Shown: positions 54,228 to 63,555 of the stretch, piece after piece
Numbering within the stretch: position 1 is the stretch's first letter
Layout: each line of letters opens with the position of its first letter
Assembly (NCBI GenBank): GCA_024275315.1
Contig: JAJRZK010000003.1
Location: 62,001 to 126,000 of the forward strand
From: Nitrospirota bacterium
GTDB taxonomy: Bacteria > Nitrospinota_A > UBA7883
DNA length: 64,000 nt
Reading direction: 5' to 3'
The notes under the pieces: generated by a model
What the model was told of the DNA's origin: nothing
Database searches by the model: none
The model's input: only the letters and a program-made list of their open reading frames with translations
Made by a program: the position numbers and the translations under genes

Positions 54228-54650
54228 GTGGGCTCCCGACGCAAATCTCGCGAATCCGCGTTGAAAATACTGTATCAGGTTGATATTCTGCACGAAAAGG
54301 ATATCGGCGGCTTGTTGAGGGAAAACCCCGAAGCCAGGGCGGACAGCGATAAGGAGGATGATTTCACCAATACCCTTGTCAGGGGAGTTTGTGACAATAA
54401 AACCGTCATCGATGGTTGTCTTGAAGCCACTCTGGAAAACTGGGATCTGGATCGCCTGGGTTTTCTGGAGCGGTCCATATTGCGCATGGGGGTTTTCGAA
54501 ATCCTTTTCCAGGCGGTCACGCCGGACAAAGTCGCGATTGACGAAGCGGTTGAGCTGGCGAAAAAATTTTGCGATCCGGATTCGGCCAAACTCGTAAACG
54601 GGACCCTGGACCGTGTCATGAATGATAAAGCCGATAAGCGACCTAAATAG
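54228..54650 (+). CDS. nusB: Transcription antitermination factor NusB
   Basis: 140-residue all-helical protein that with NusE binds boxA RNA in rRNA operons. The start GSRRKSRESALKILYQVD and the C-terminal VAIDEAVELAKKFCDPDSAK are characteristic. It begins with GTG 54228 and no clear ribosome-binding site, so it probably depends on coupling with ribH. Confidence 0.95.
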   Translation: MGSRRKSRESALKILYQVDILHEKDIGGLLRENPEARADSDKEDDFTNTLVRGVCDNKTVIDGCLEATLENWDLDRLGFLERSILRMGVFEILFQAVTPDKVAIDEAVELAKKFCDPDSAKLVNGTLDRVMNDKADKRPK

Positions 54651-54699
54651 AAGCATATGCCAACAAGCCTGCTGTTCAACACCATAACGGATTGAGACC

Positions 54700-55428
54700 A
54701 TGCGGTATGCGCTTATCTCCGATATCCACTCGAACCTGGAAGCTTTCACGGCAGTATTGGAAAATATAGAAAAATCGCACATCGACAGGGTTCTGTTTCT
54801 GGGTGATATAATCGGCTACGGTCCCAATCCAAACGAGTGTCTCGACCTGTTGCTGGAGGTGGCCGATCTTACGCTTGGCGGCAACCACGACTGGGCGGTT
54901 ATAGGCAAAACACCGGATGATTATTTCAACCCGTTCGCCAAAGCCGCAGTGGACTGGACCAACGAAAACCTCAGAAAGGACCTGGGTGACTTCCTGATGA
55001 GGACCCGGGCGACAGACACGTTTGACGGGATACAGCTCGCTCATTCATCCCCGTTAAAGCCGGAGCTTTGGCTTTATATCATGTCCCAGACCGACGCCAT
55101 AGAAAACTATCAATCCATGGAGGGGGATGTCTGCTTTATCGGGCACTCCCACCAGCCGATAATAATGGAGTTTTCCGGACCGGAAAGTGTGCGGGCCAGC
55201 CGTGACCCTTTCATGACGCTCGACCAGGATAAAAAGTACATAATAAACGTAGGCTCCGTGGGTCAACCGCGAGACTTGAACCCGGACGCCTGCTGGACGA
55301 TTTTTGACTCCGAAATCGGATCTGTAGAATTTCACAGAACCCCATACGACATTCAGGCGGTTCAGAAAAAAATGGAGGACGCAGGCTTGCCTCGCTACCT
55401 GATAGAACGGCTGGCCAAAGGGCGATGA
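54700..55428 (+). CDS. Calcineurin-like metallophosphoesterase
   Basis: A 242-residue phosphoesterase of the YfcE/MJ0936 type. The metal ligands are visible in order: SDIHSNLEA, GDIIGYGPNP, GGNHDW, GHSHQP. The extended N-terminal match and the C-terminal NVGSVGQPRD fit a group of bacterial proteins with unknown natural substrate. It starts ATG 54700 after a 49-bp gap from nusB and is followed 7 bp later by holA. Confidence 0.9.
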   Translation: MRYALISDIHSNLEAFTAVLENIEKSHIDRVLFLGDIIGYGPNPNECLDLLLEVADLTLGGNHDWAVIGKTPDDYFNPFAKAAVDWTNENLRKDLGDFLMRTRATDTFDGIQLAHSSPLKPELWLYIMSQTDAIENYQSMEGDVCFIGHSHQPIIMEFSGPESVRASRDPFMTLDQDKKYIINVGSVGQPRDLNPDACWTIFDSEIGSVEFHRTPYDIQAVQKKMEDAGLPRYLIERLAKGR

Positions 55429-55435
55429 CACGAAC

Positions 55436-56521
55436 ATGGCCAAGGTAGCCGCATCTCATCTCGCCAAGGCGTTGCAGGGAGAAAATTTCCACGAAAACCG
55501 CGACGCCATTTATCTTTTCTATGGATCCGAGCCAAGGAGAATACAAGACGCCGCCATCAGGCTTCGGGACGCTCTCGCCCCTCGTCTTGGAGGCGAGGCG
55601 GGCGTGTTCCACTATCTCAATTCCGGAGCCGGGCCGGAGGAAACAGGCATAGGGGATATCATCGCCCAGCTCAACACCGTTTCGATGTTTGGTGATGGCA
55701 AGCTGGTTTGGCTGGGACCCCTGGGATCATTGGACAAAAAAATGTCCGAGGCTCTGCTTTCATACGCGTTGAACCCGAACCCCCAATCGACACTTATAAT
55801 AACGCTGGCTTTCGAGAAAGGCTCACGGCGGCAGGTCACGACGTTTGAAAAAAGCTCCTTCTTTAACGAAATCAAAGACAACGCCACCCTTGTCGCGTTT
55901 AACACACCAAGCGCAAACGAGTTGGTCAAGTGGGTGGCGGGCAGGATCAGGGCGCGTGGTCTCGCCGCTTCGCCAGAAATTATCAGCGCGCTTATCGATC
56001 TTTGCGACCGGGATCTGAGCCGTCTCGATTCGGAGATTGAAAAACTCGATTCGTTCGTAGGTGACACCAGGGAAATCACGGCGCAATCCCTGGAGGTTGC
56101 CGTGTCAGACTTCAGGACCAACACCGTCTGGGATTTTACCAAGGCTGTCGCTAGGCTGGATTTCCCGGCCGCCCAATCGGCGCTGGCTTCCCTTTTGGAC
56201 AACAACGTCCCCGCCCAGATGATTTTAAAAATGTTGGTCACCGAAATCCTGATGGCGGTCTCGGCGGCGGATCATAAGGCCGGGGGGGGGGACTTTGCTT
56301 CGTTCGCCAAGGATATCGGAAAACCAGCGTTCACCCTGAAAGACGCCTGGGCGGCCAGAGAAAAATGGACGCCGGCTCTCGCCCGAAAAGGGCTCAGAAG
56401 CGTCATGAAAACCAGTATGGACATCACGGGCGGCGGAGTTTCGGCGGATACGGGCCTTTATGCGTTGTTATCGGAGATCAACTATCTATCCCGATCCGGC
56501 AAGCGCGCATATCATCGATAA
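55436..56521 (+). CDS. holA: DNA polymerase III, delta subunit
   Basis: Clamp-loader wrench subunit. The 361-residue protein has the AAA+-like N-terminal region (YLFYGSEPRRIQDA, NTVSMFGDGKLVWLG) without Walker ATP residues, the usual SRLDSEIEKL helical segment and the C-terminal collar domain. The nine-G run at 56282-56290 (KAGGGD) is in frame here. It converges on rpsT. Confidence 0.92.
   Translation: MAKVAASHLAKALQGENFHENRDAIYLFYGSEPRRIQDAAIRLRDALAPRLGGEAGVFHYLNSGAGPEETGIGDIIAQLNTVSMFGDGKLVWLGPLGSLDKKMSEALLSYALNPNPQSTLIITLAFEKGSRRQVTTFEKSSFFNEIKDNATLVAFNTPSANELVKWVAGRIRARGLAASPEIISALIDLCDRDLSRLDSEIEKLDSFVGDTREITAQSLEVAVSDFRTNTVWDFTKAVARLDFPAAQSALASLLDNNVPAQMILKMLVTEILMAVSAADHKAGGGDFASFAKDIGKPAFTLKDAWAAREKWTPALARKGLRSVMKTSMDITGGGVSADTGLYALLSEINYLSRSGKRAYHR
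56282..56290 (+). repeat. Run of nine G inside holA
   Basis: Same homopolymer length as the glyS run, but in frame, encoding GGG. Confidence 0.9.
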
Positions 56522-56590
56522 CCCCCACAAACTCTCTCTCACACGCAACGATTCTCCGCAGGCAGGTAAGCCGCAGAGCCCACACGGGTT

Positions 56591-56599
56591 GGGGGGGGG
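56591..56599. repeat. Run of nine G between holA and rpsT
   Basis: Intergenic homopolymer just 3' of rpsT. Confidence 0.9.
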
Positions 56600-56605
56600 A
56601 CCCGA

Positions 56606-56869
56606 TTACGTCATTTTGTTTACGCGCCTGGCAAGCCTGGAGACCCGTCTGGAAGCGTTGTTGCGATGATGCACACCTTTGCTAACGGAGCTGTCGAACA
56701 CGCTTGTGGCGCTCTTAAGCGCTTTTTCGGCTTCTTCCTTGTTCCCCGAAGCGATAGCCGCCAGCACATTTTTCACTTCCGTACGCGTATGAGAGCGTAT
56801 CACGGTGTTCCGGATTTTCCTTTTCTTGTTCTGCCGAACTCGCTTGATGGCCGATTTGTGGTTTGGCAC
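56606..56869 (-). CDS. rpsT: 30S ribosomal protein S20
   Basis: 87 residues, all basic helices binding 16S rRNA. The start MPNHKSAIKRVRQNKKRK, the AEKALKS and VHHRNNASRRVSRLARRVN segments are standard for S20. The start is GTG 56869 with GAGG about eight bases upstream. A strong promoter lies about 80 bp upstream, so it is a single-gene unit; holA is convergent, an arrangement common in many bacteria. Confidence 0.97.
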   Translation of the reverse strand: MPNHKSAIKRVRQNKKRKIRNTVIRSHTRTEVKNVLAAIASGNKEEAEKALKSATSVFDSSVSKGVHHRNNASRRVSRLARRVNKMT

Positions 56870-56950
56870 TTTGCTCTATCCTCTCTATTAATGGGCGAAC
56901 TGCTGTTCAGTCGACACCTTTGATATCAAATTCCATAAAAAACAGGGTAG

Positions 56951-56978
56951 ATTATCCCGGGTTACAAGCGCGTGTCAA
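56951..56978 (-). promoter_or_regulatory. Strong rpsT promoter
   Basis: On the minus strand TTGACA (56973-56978, perfect), 16 bp and GATAAT (56951-56956, five of six), about 80 bp before rpsT. Confidence 0.6.
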
Positions 56979-56991
56979 TGAAAAACCTTTG

Positions 56992-57768
56992 TCAACAATC
57001 GCCGGACACCTTGGCCCCGGCTTCTATAATAGCGCAAAAATCGGCCGATTTCAGGCTCGCCCCGCCCACCAAAGCTCCATCCACGTTTCCTTTTCCCAAA
57101 AGCTCCATGGCGTTAGCCGGTTTTACAGAGCCGCCATAAAGTATCCGGGTGTTGTTTGCGGTGTCGCCGTCAAAGACAGATTCGATCTTGTTTCTTATGT
57201 GGGCGTGAGCTTCATCGGCCTGCTCGGCCGTGGCGGTTTCGCCTGTTCCTATGGCCCACACTGGTTCATATGCTATTACCACGTTTTTAAAATCGGCGTC
57301 GTTCAGGCCGCTGACAGCTCCCTGCACCTGCGTATCGAGAATATTGAAAGTTTCACCAGCTTCGCGTTGATCGAGGGTTTCGCCAACACACACTATCACC
57401 CTCAGCCCGGCGCTAAGCGCGGCTTTTAATCTTTTGTTGACCGTCCCGTCGGTTTCGCCGAAATATTGCCGCCGCTCCGAATGACCCACAATCACCCATC
57501 CGCACCCGGCGTCAAGGACCATGGCCGGTGACACTTCACCCGTATATGCCCCACTTTCTTCCCAATATACGTTTTGCGCCGCAACACGGGTATGCGAACC
57601 GGCCAGCGCGTCGCAAACCGGCTTGATGGAAATGTAGGGGGGAGCCACAACAACTTCGATCTTCTCTTCTGCGAAGTCATACTTCCTCAGGTCTTGCGCC
57701 AGCTCGACGGACTGGTCTATGGTGTTGTTCATTTTCCAGTTTCCCGCGATCAATATTTTACGAGCCAC
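56992..57768 (-). CDS. tpiA: Triosephosphate isomerase
   Basis: 258-residue TIM barrel interconverting the two triose phosphates. The active site residues are in GNWKMN, IVGHSERRQYFGET and AYEPVWAIGTG; the phosphate loop GGSVKPANA is present. It is the last gene of gap-pgk-tpiA, 14 bp after pgk. Confidence 0.97.
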   Translation of the reverse strand: MARKILIAGNWKMNNTIDQSVELAQDLRKYDFAEEKIEVVVAPPYISIKPVCDALAGSHTRVAAQNVYWEESGAYTGEVSPAMVLDAGCGWVIVGHSERRQYFGETDGTVNKRLKAALSAGLRVIVCVGETLDQREAGETFNILDTQVQGAVSGLNDADFKNVVIAYEPVWAIGTGETATAEQADEAHAHIRNKIESVFDGDTANNTRILYGGSVKPANAMELLGKGNVDGALVGGASLKSADFCAIIEAGAKVSGDC

Positions 57769-57782
57769 AATACGCCTCCTGT

Positions 57783-58970
57783 TTAATCCGAGTCTGTGAG
57801 CGCGGCAAGGCCGGGCAGTTCCTTGCCTTCCATCAACTCCAGGAAAGCGCCGCCGCCTGTAGACATAAAATCCATTTTATCCCCCACGCCGGCCATGTTC
57901 ACCGCCAGTACGCTGTCCCCCCCTCCAATAACTGTAAGAGCGGACGACTTCGCAAGAGTGTCGATCATGGCGTTGGTGCCATTGGCGAACGGTGCTTTTT
58001 CGAACACACCCATGGGCCCGTTCCATATTATTGTTCTGGCCTGTTTGATCGCCAGCCTGAACAGCTCTGTTGTGGCGGGACCAATGTCGGGCGCCAACTG
58101 ACCGCATGTAAGCTCCTGGTATGTGGCAAGGTCTGTTTTGGCGTTTTCGTCTATCGCGTCTGCGACCACAAAATCCACGGGAAAGTAGAGCTTGACGTTT
58201 TCCCCTCTGGATTTGGCCATTATTTTTTCAGCGGATTTCAACATCTCCGTCTCCAGAATGTTATCGCCGATTTCATATCCCATGGCCTTGAGAAACGTAA
58301 ACGCCATACCTCCGCCCACCAGCATGATGTCGCACTTGTCCATCAGGTGCTCCAGAGCCGCCAGTTTCGTGGAAACCTTCGCTCCTCCCAATATGGCCGC
58401 AAGCGGCCGTTGCGGGTTTTCCATTGATTTGTTGAAATAGTCAATCTCCTTTTTCAGCAGGAAACCGGAGACCGAGGGTTGGACAAACCTGGTGATACCT
58501 TCCGTGGAGGCGTGCGCCCGGTGCGCCGCGCCAAAAGCGTCGTTTACATACACATCAGCCAGAGCGGCGAGTTTTTTGGCGAAACCGGGATCGTTATCCA
58601 TCTCCTGCTTGTGAAACCGGACATTTTCAAGAAGGAGAACTTCCCCGTCGCCCAGTGTTTCGACCAGCTTTTGCGTTTCCTCCCCGATACAATCCTCGGC
58701 GAACACAACAGGGGTATCCAGATGTTTTGAAACAACATCCACCACCTGCCTGAGGGAAAATTCCGGCTTGACCTCCCCTTTTGGTCTGCCCATGTGAGAG
58801 GCGATAATTACTTTGGCCCCTTTTTGCATGGCGTACCTGATTGTCGGGGCGGATCTTTCGATCCTGGTGGCGTCGGTGACATTGCCGTTGTCAAAAGGAA
58901 CGTTGAAATCCACACGGATAAAAACCCGTTTGCCGCCCAAATCAACCTGGTCCAAGGATAGTTTTTTCAT
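57783..58970 (-). CDS. pgk: Phosphoglycerate kinase
   Basis: 395 residues with two domains. The N-terminal 3-phosphoglycerate basic patch (RVDFNVPFD, SHMGRPKG, LLLENVRFHKQE, NDAFGAAHRAHASTEG) and the C-terminal nucleotide-binding motif with GGAKVSTK and MGVFEKAPFANGT are present. Middle gene of the glycolytic operon, starting 82 bp after gap. Confidence 0.97.
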   Translation of the reverse strand: MKKLSLDQVDLGGKRVFIRVDFNVPFDNGNVTDATRIERSAPTIRYAMQKGAKVIIASHMGRPKGEVKPEFSLRQVVDVVSKHLDTPVVFAEDCIGEETQKLVETLGDGEVLLLENVRFHKQEMDNDPGFAKKLAALADVYVNDAFGAAHRAHASTEGITRFVQPSVSGFLLKKEIDYFNKSMENPQRPLAAILGGAKVSTKLAALEHLMDKCDIMLVGGGMAFTFLKAMGYEIGDNILETEMLKSAEKIMAKSRGENVKLYFPVDFVVADAIDENAKTDLATYQELTCGQLAPDIGPATTELFRLAIKQARTIIWNGPMGVFEKAPFANGTNAMIDTLAKSSALTVIGGGDSVLAVNMAGVGDKMDFMSTGGGAFLELMEGKELPGLAALTDSD

Positions 58971-59009
58971 GATAATATCCTATGGGCCCGCCTTGCGCGT
59001 CGCTACGTA

Positions 59010-59018
59010 CCCCCCCCC
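59010..59018. repeat. Run of nine C between gap and pgk
   Basis: Homopolymer in the gap-pgk spacer; on the transcribed strand it reads as nine G. Confidence 0.9.
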
Positions 59019-59052
59019 GCGGTCGGGTAGCGCCGACAGATCGCGCTACAAG

Positions 59053-60084
<1,032 letters not shown>

Positions 60085-60109
60085 TTAGCAAGTTTGTAAG
60101 ACCAGATTC

Positions 60110-60137
60110 AGTATAGTCATTCTGATTTTCAAGTCAA
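60110..60137 (-). promoter_or_regulatory. Strong promoter of gap-pgk-tpiA
   Basis: On the minus strand TTGACT (60132-60137), 16 bp and TATACT (60110-60115), each five of six to consensus. It lies 50 bp before gap. Confidence 0.6.
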
Positions 60138-60206
60138 TGCCAATGGATGCTACAATTTAATCATGTTTCAATTTTTCCAATATCAAAAAAATGGGAGTTG
60201 ATAAAA

Positions 60207-60377
60207 ATGGCTGACGAAACACTAAGCGCAGGAAAATGGGCTGAGAAATTCGGGATACCCGCTAAAAAATTCAGGGACGCAATCAAAGCGGCGGGGATAG
60301 AGCCTGACTCCAAAAAGGGAGCGTGCGCCTATTATTCGAGCAAAACAGCTGAAAAGATAAGAAAGAAAATTAAGTAA
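60207..60377 (+). CDS. Small basic protein of unknown function (56 residues)
   Basis: Starts at ATG 60207 with GGGAG nine bases upstream; an upstream start at 60147 is unlikely. The sequence has a Trp-Ala-Glu-Lys-Phe helix, FGIPAKKFRDAIKAAG which looks like a helix-turn-helix, a PDSKKGACAYYSS turn and a basic C-terminal helix (TAEKIRKKIK). The composition fits a nucleic-acid-binding protein, but no function is established. It is divergent from gap, overlapping the same regulatory region, and convergent with the ABC ATPase gene. Confidence 0.7.
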   Translation: MADETLSAGKWAEKFGIPAKKFRDAIKAAGIEPDSKKGACAYYSSKTAEKIRKKIK

Positions 60378-60395
60378 AAAACCGCAAGCCCGGGA

Positions 60396-61070
60396 TCAGG
60401 CCGCGCTAGGTGATTTTTCAAGCATACCGTCGCGTATCCGAATTATATCCCGGGCGCAAGCGGCGATATCCGGTTCGTGGGTTACGATCACTATTGTTAC
60501 CCCCGTGTTGTTCAGCTCTTTTAGAATATCCATGATCTGGGCTCCTGTCACCGTGTCCAGGTTGCCTGTGGGTTCGTCCGCCAGAATAACTGATGGTTTC
60601 GTGACAATCGCCCGGGCGATCGCCACCCTTTGAGATTCTCCACCAGATATCTGATTCGGGTAATGCCTCATCCTGCCGGCCAGCCCGACTTTTTCAAGCG
60701 CGGCGACGGCTTTTTCCACCGGGTTGCGATCCCGTTTATAATACAGGGGCAAGCACACGTTCTCCAGCGCCGTGTTACGGGCGAGCAGGTTGTGGCTTTG
60801 AAACACAAACCCTATCTCCCGGTTTCTCACTTCCGACAGTTCATCCTCCGACAAGCCCGAAACGTCGCGGCCATTAAGATAGTATTCGCCGCTGGTGGGC
60901 GTATCGAGGCACCCCAAAATATTCATGAGCGTGGTTTTCCCCGACCCGGACGGCCCCATCAGGGCTGTGAAAGATCCACGCTTTATACCAAAAGTAAGAC
61001 CCGCCAACGCCCGGACCTCGTTACCGTTGAGGCTGTATGTCTTGGTAAGATCAACCGCTTGAATCATCAT
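60396..61070 (-). CDS. ABC transporter ATP-binding protein (MacB/LolD type)
   Basis: 224-residue ATPase with Walker A GPSGSGKTTLMN, signature ISGGESQRVAIARA, Walker B VILADEPTGNLD and switch VTHEPD. The motif order and the NEVRALAGLTFGIKRG start are typical of the MacB/LolD/HrtA group. It overlaps the adaptor gene by 20 bp and is thus co-translated with it. No permease of the MacB/FtsX type follows in the window; the next gene is on the other strand. Confidence 0.92.
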   Translation of the reverse strand: MMIQAVDLTKTYSLNGNEVRALAGLTFGIKRGSFTALMGPSGSGKTTLMNILGCLDTPTSGEYYLNGRDVSGLSEDELSEVRNREIGFVFQSHNLLARNTALENVCLPLYYKRDRNPVEKAVAALEKVGLAGRMRHYPNQISGGESQRVAIARAIVTKPSVILADEPTGNLDTVTGAQIMDILKELNNTGVTIVIVTHEPDIAACARDIIRIRDGMLEKSPSAA

Positions 61071-62172
61071 GCGCCGGTGGTAGCAGGGAAATTGTTTCGC
61101 CCTCCCTGAGCCCTTCTATGATCTCGATCTCGAATCCGTTGGAGAGCCCTGTTTTGACTTCTTTTTTCACCAACCGGCCATCCTGAACCGCATACACAAA
61201 CGAGCCGGACCCGTCATCGGGAGTCACTACGGCCTCTTCAGGAACCAACAGCGCGTTTGGGCGAGTATCCAGTATCATGTCCACATTCGCGGTCATCTTT
61301 GGGCGAAGAACAGATTTTTCCTGGTCGAGTATCTCGACTTTCACTTTGAAAACGGTGATGTTGTTGCTGGTTTCTCCGCTCGGATAAATCCTCTCCGCGA
61401 CACCTTCAAAAGCCTTGTCGGCATAGGCGTCCACCGTTACAAGCGCCTTTTGTTTCACGGTGACTTTCCCTATGTCGGTCTCGTCGACCAGCGCGAATAT
61501 GAAGAGCCGGTCCAGATCGGCGATTACGCACAGTTTTGACCCGCCGGTCACCGAAGATATCCCGGAGGATATGATCTGCCCCCGCTCGACTGTCTTTTCC
61601 ACGATCACTCCGTCTATCGGAGATACGATCACCGTTTCATCCAGCCGTTCACTGGCGTTTTCCACTGCCAGTTTCGCTTTTGCTATCAGCGCTTCAATTT
61701 CACCTATCCGGGCCAGCGCGATCTCCCTGGCGGCTACAGCGGAGTCGAGCTCCTGATCGGATACCAGGCTCTTTTCGAACAGCTTTCGTGTTCGTTTGAG
61801 CTTGAGCTCCTTCTCCAGAAGGCTGGCCTTGGCCGACTTCAGTTCAGACATGACCCTAGCGAGGTCTGCTTGTTGCAAAGCAAGATTTCTGCGCTCGGTG
61901 CGCTGGTCCAACGTTAGCAGTGTCTGACCCCTGCTCACCCGGTCCCCCGGTTCGAAATCAAATTGAAGTATTTCGCCGGACGCCTTGGATTTTACCTCCA
62001 CCTGGAAATTCGGCTCTATGACACCGGAAGCGGAAACGCTGACAACAAGATCGTCCCTGGTAACCTTTTGTGTTATCCAGTTTTTCTCTTCACCGCCACC
62101 CTGGTATTTGTAATATCCAGCCACGCCAGCTATGATCGCCGCCGTCACAAGAGCAATAGCCAATTTTTTCAT
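61051..62172 (-). CDS. Periplasmic adaptor (MacA/HlyD type) of an ABC efflux system
   Basis: 373-residue membrane-fusion protein. One N-terminal membrane helix (about 5-20), two halves of a lipoyl domain (VSVSASGVIEPNFQVEVKSK; RGQIISSG after IDGVIVEKTVERGQ), a coiled-coil hairpin (about 80-160, rich in Lys/Glu) and beta-barrel and membrane-proximal domains (NNITVFKVKVEI; ALLVPEEAVV). In MacAB-type systems it connects an inner-membrane ABC transporter to a TolC-like channel. The start is ATG 62172. Its partners are the overlapping ATPase and an unlinked permease. Confidence 0.92.
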   Translation of the reverse strand: MKKLAIALVTAAIIAGVAGYYKYQGGGEEKNWITQKVTRDDLVVSVSASGVIEPNFQVEVKSKASGEILQFDFEPGDRVSRGQTLLTLDQRTERRNLALQQADLARVMSELKSAKASLLEKELKLKRTRKLFEKSLVSDQELDSAVAAREIALARIGEIEALIAKAKLAVENASERLDETVIVSPIDGVIVEKTVERGQIISSGISSVTGGSKLCVIADLDRLFIFALVDETDIGKVTVKQKALVTVDAYADKAFEGVAERIYPSGETSNNITVFKVKVEILDQEKSVLRPKMTANVDMILDTRPNALLVPEEAVVTPDDGSGSFVYAVQDGRLVKKEVKTGLSNGFEIEIIEGLREGETISLLPPAHDDSSG

Positions 62173-62347
62173 TCTCAAATTCTACCATCGCTTGGTCCCT
62201 AACAAGAAATATCAATTTCCGTAATTCATGGCATCGCCTCGATTTGAGATCGGCGCGCGGGAACCAATGGCTGGAATGGGAACAACACGACACCAAAATC
62301 TGTTAAACTGTCGGCCTGATTAACTGTTATATATTTGCTTTAACCAT

Positions 62348-63553
62348 ATGCGTAAAGTTAGAAAAGTAGTCCTGGCCTACTCCGGCGGGCTGGACACGTC
62401 TGTCATCGTCCGCTGGTTGATTGAGAATTATGGTTGCGAGGTTGTCTGCTTCGCCGCGGACCTTGGTCAGGGCGAGGAGCTTAGCGGCCTCGGGAAAAAA
62501 GCCAAAGCCACCGGCGCCGTAAAGCTTGTCACCTGCGACCTGAAAAAGGTTTTCGTGCGCGATTACGTTTTCCCGATGCTTCGGGCGAACGCCGTATACG
62601 AGGGAGTTTACCTGCTGGGCACTTCCATCGCCAGGCCCCTTATCGCAAAAGAGCAGATAAACATCGCAAATAGGGAGAAAGCCGACGCTGTCTGTCATGG
62701 AGCTACAGGCAAGGGCAACGACCAAGTGCGGTTCGAGCTGTCATATTACGCGCTTAACCCGAAAATACACTGTATCGCCCCTTGGCGGGAATGGGACCTT
62801 AACTCCCGGGAATCGTTGATCGCGTATGCCAAGAAATGGAAAATACCCGTCAGCACAACCAAAAAAAAGCCCTGGTCTATGGACCGGAACCTGTTTCACC
62901 TTTCTTTCGAGGGAGGTGAGCTGGAGGACCCCTGGTCCCGGCCGGAGGAGGAGATGTACGTTCTTTCCGTGTCGCCCCAAAAGGCTCCGGACAGGGAAAC
63001 TATCATCACTGTCGATTATAAAAATGGAAACCCGGTGGCGGTTGATGGCAATAAAATGGCTCCGGACAAGTTGCTGGCTCATCTGAATAAAGTCGCTGGA
63101 AAAAACGGCGTGGGCAGGGTGGACGTTGTGGAGAATCGTTTCGTAGGCATGAAGTCGAGGGGGGTCTACGAGACGCCGGGCGGTACCATCCTGCACGCCG
63201 CCCATCGTGCGGTGGAGTCTATCACCCTGGACCGGGAGGCTTTAAAACTGCGGGATTCGCTCATACCGAAATACGCGGAGCTCGTCTACAACGGGTTCTG
63301 GTTCTCCCCGGAGCGGGAAGCTTTGCAGGCGTTGATGGACGAGGTGCAAAAGCCGGTCACAGGCACGGCGAGACTCTCCTTGTACAAGGGGAACGTCACG
63401 GTTATAGGCCGCAAGGCCCCCAAATCACTGTTCGACCCTCGTTTCGCCACGTTCGAAGCGGACAGTGTATATAACCAGGCCGACGCGGAAGGGTTCATTA
63501 AGCTAAACGCCCTGCGGCTTTCGATCAGGGCGGCGCTGAGCACGAGACGCTAA
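62348..63553 (+). CDS. argG: Argininosuccinate synthase
   Basis: 401 residues, joining citrulline and aspartate with ATP. The P-loop-like [10 protein letters not shown], the SAM-like [15 protein letters not shown] and the GRxDxVENRxVGMKSRG segments are standard ([17 protein letters not shown] here). No argH or argF in the window. It converges on comF with 2 bp between stops. Confidence 0.97.
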   Translation: MRKVRKVVLAYSGGLDTSVIVRWLIENYGCEVVCFAADLGQGEELSGLGKKAKATGAVKLVTCDLKKVFVRDYVFPMLRANAVYEGVYLLGTSIARPLIAKEQINIANREKADAVCHGATGKGNDQVRFELSYYALNPKIHCIAPWREWDLNSRESLIAYAKKWKIPVSTTKKKPWSMDRNLFHLSFEGGELEDPWSRPEEEMYVLSVSPQKAPDRETIITVDYKNGNPVAVDGNKMAPDKLLAHLNKVAGKNGVGRVDVVENRFVGMKSRGVYETPGGTILHAAHRAVESITLDREALKLRDSLIPKYAELVYNGFWFSPEREALQALMDEVQKPVTGTARLSLYKGNVTVIGRKAPKSLFDPRFATFEADSVYNQADAEGFIKLNALRLSIRAALSTRR

Positions 63554-63555
63554 AG

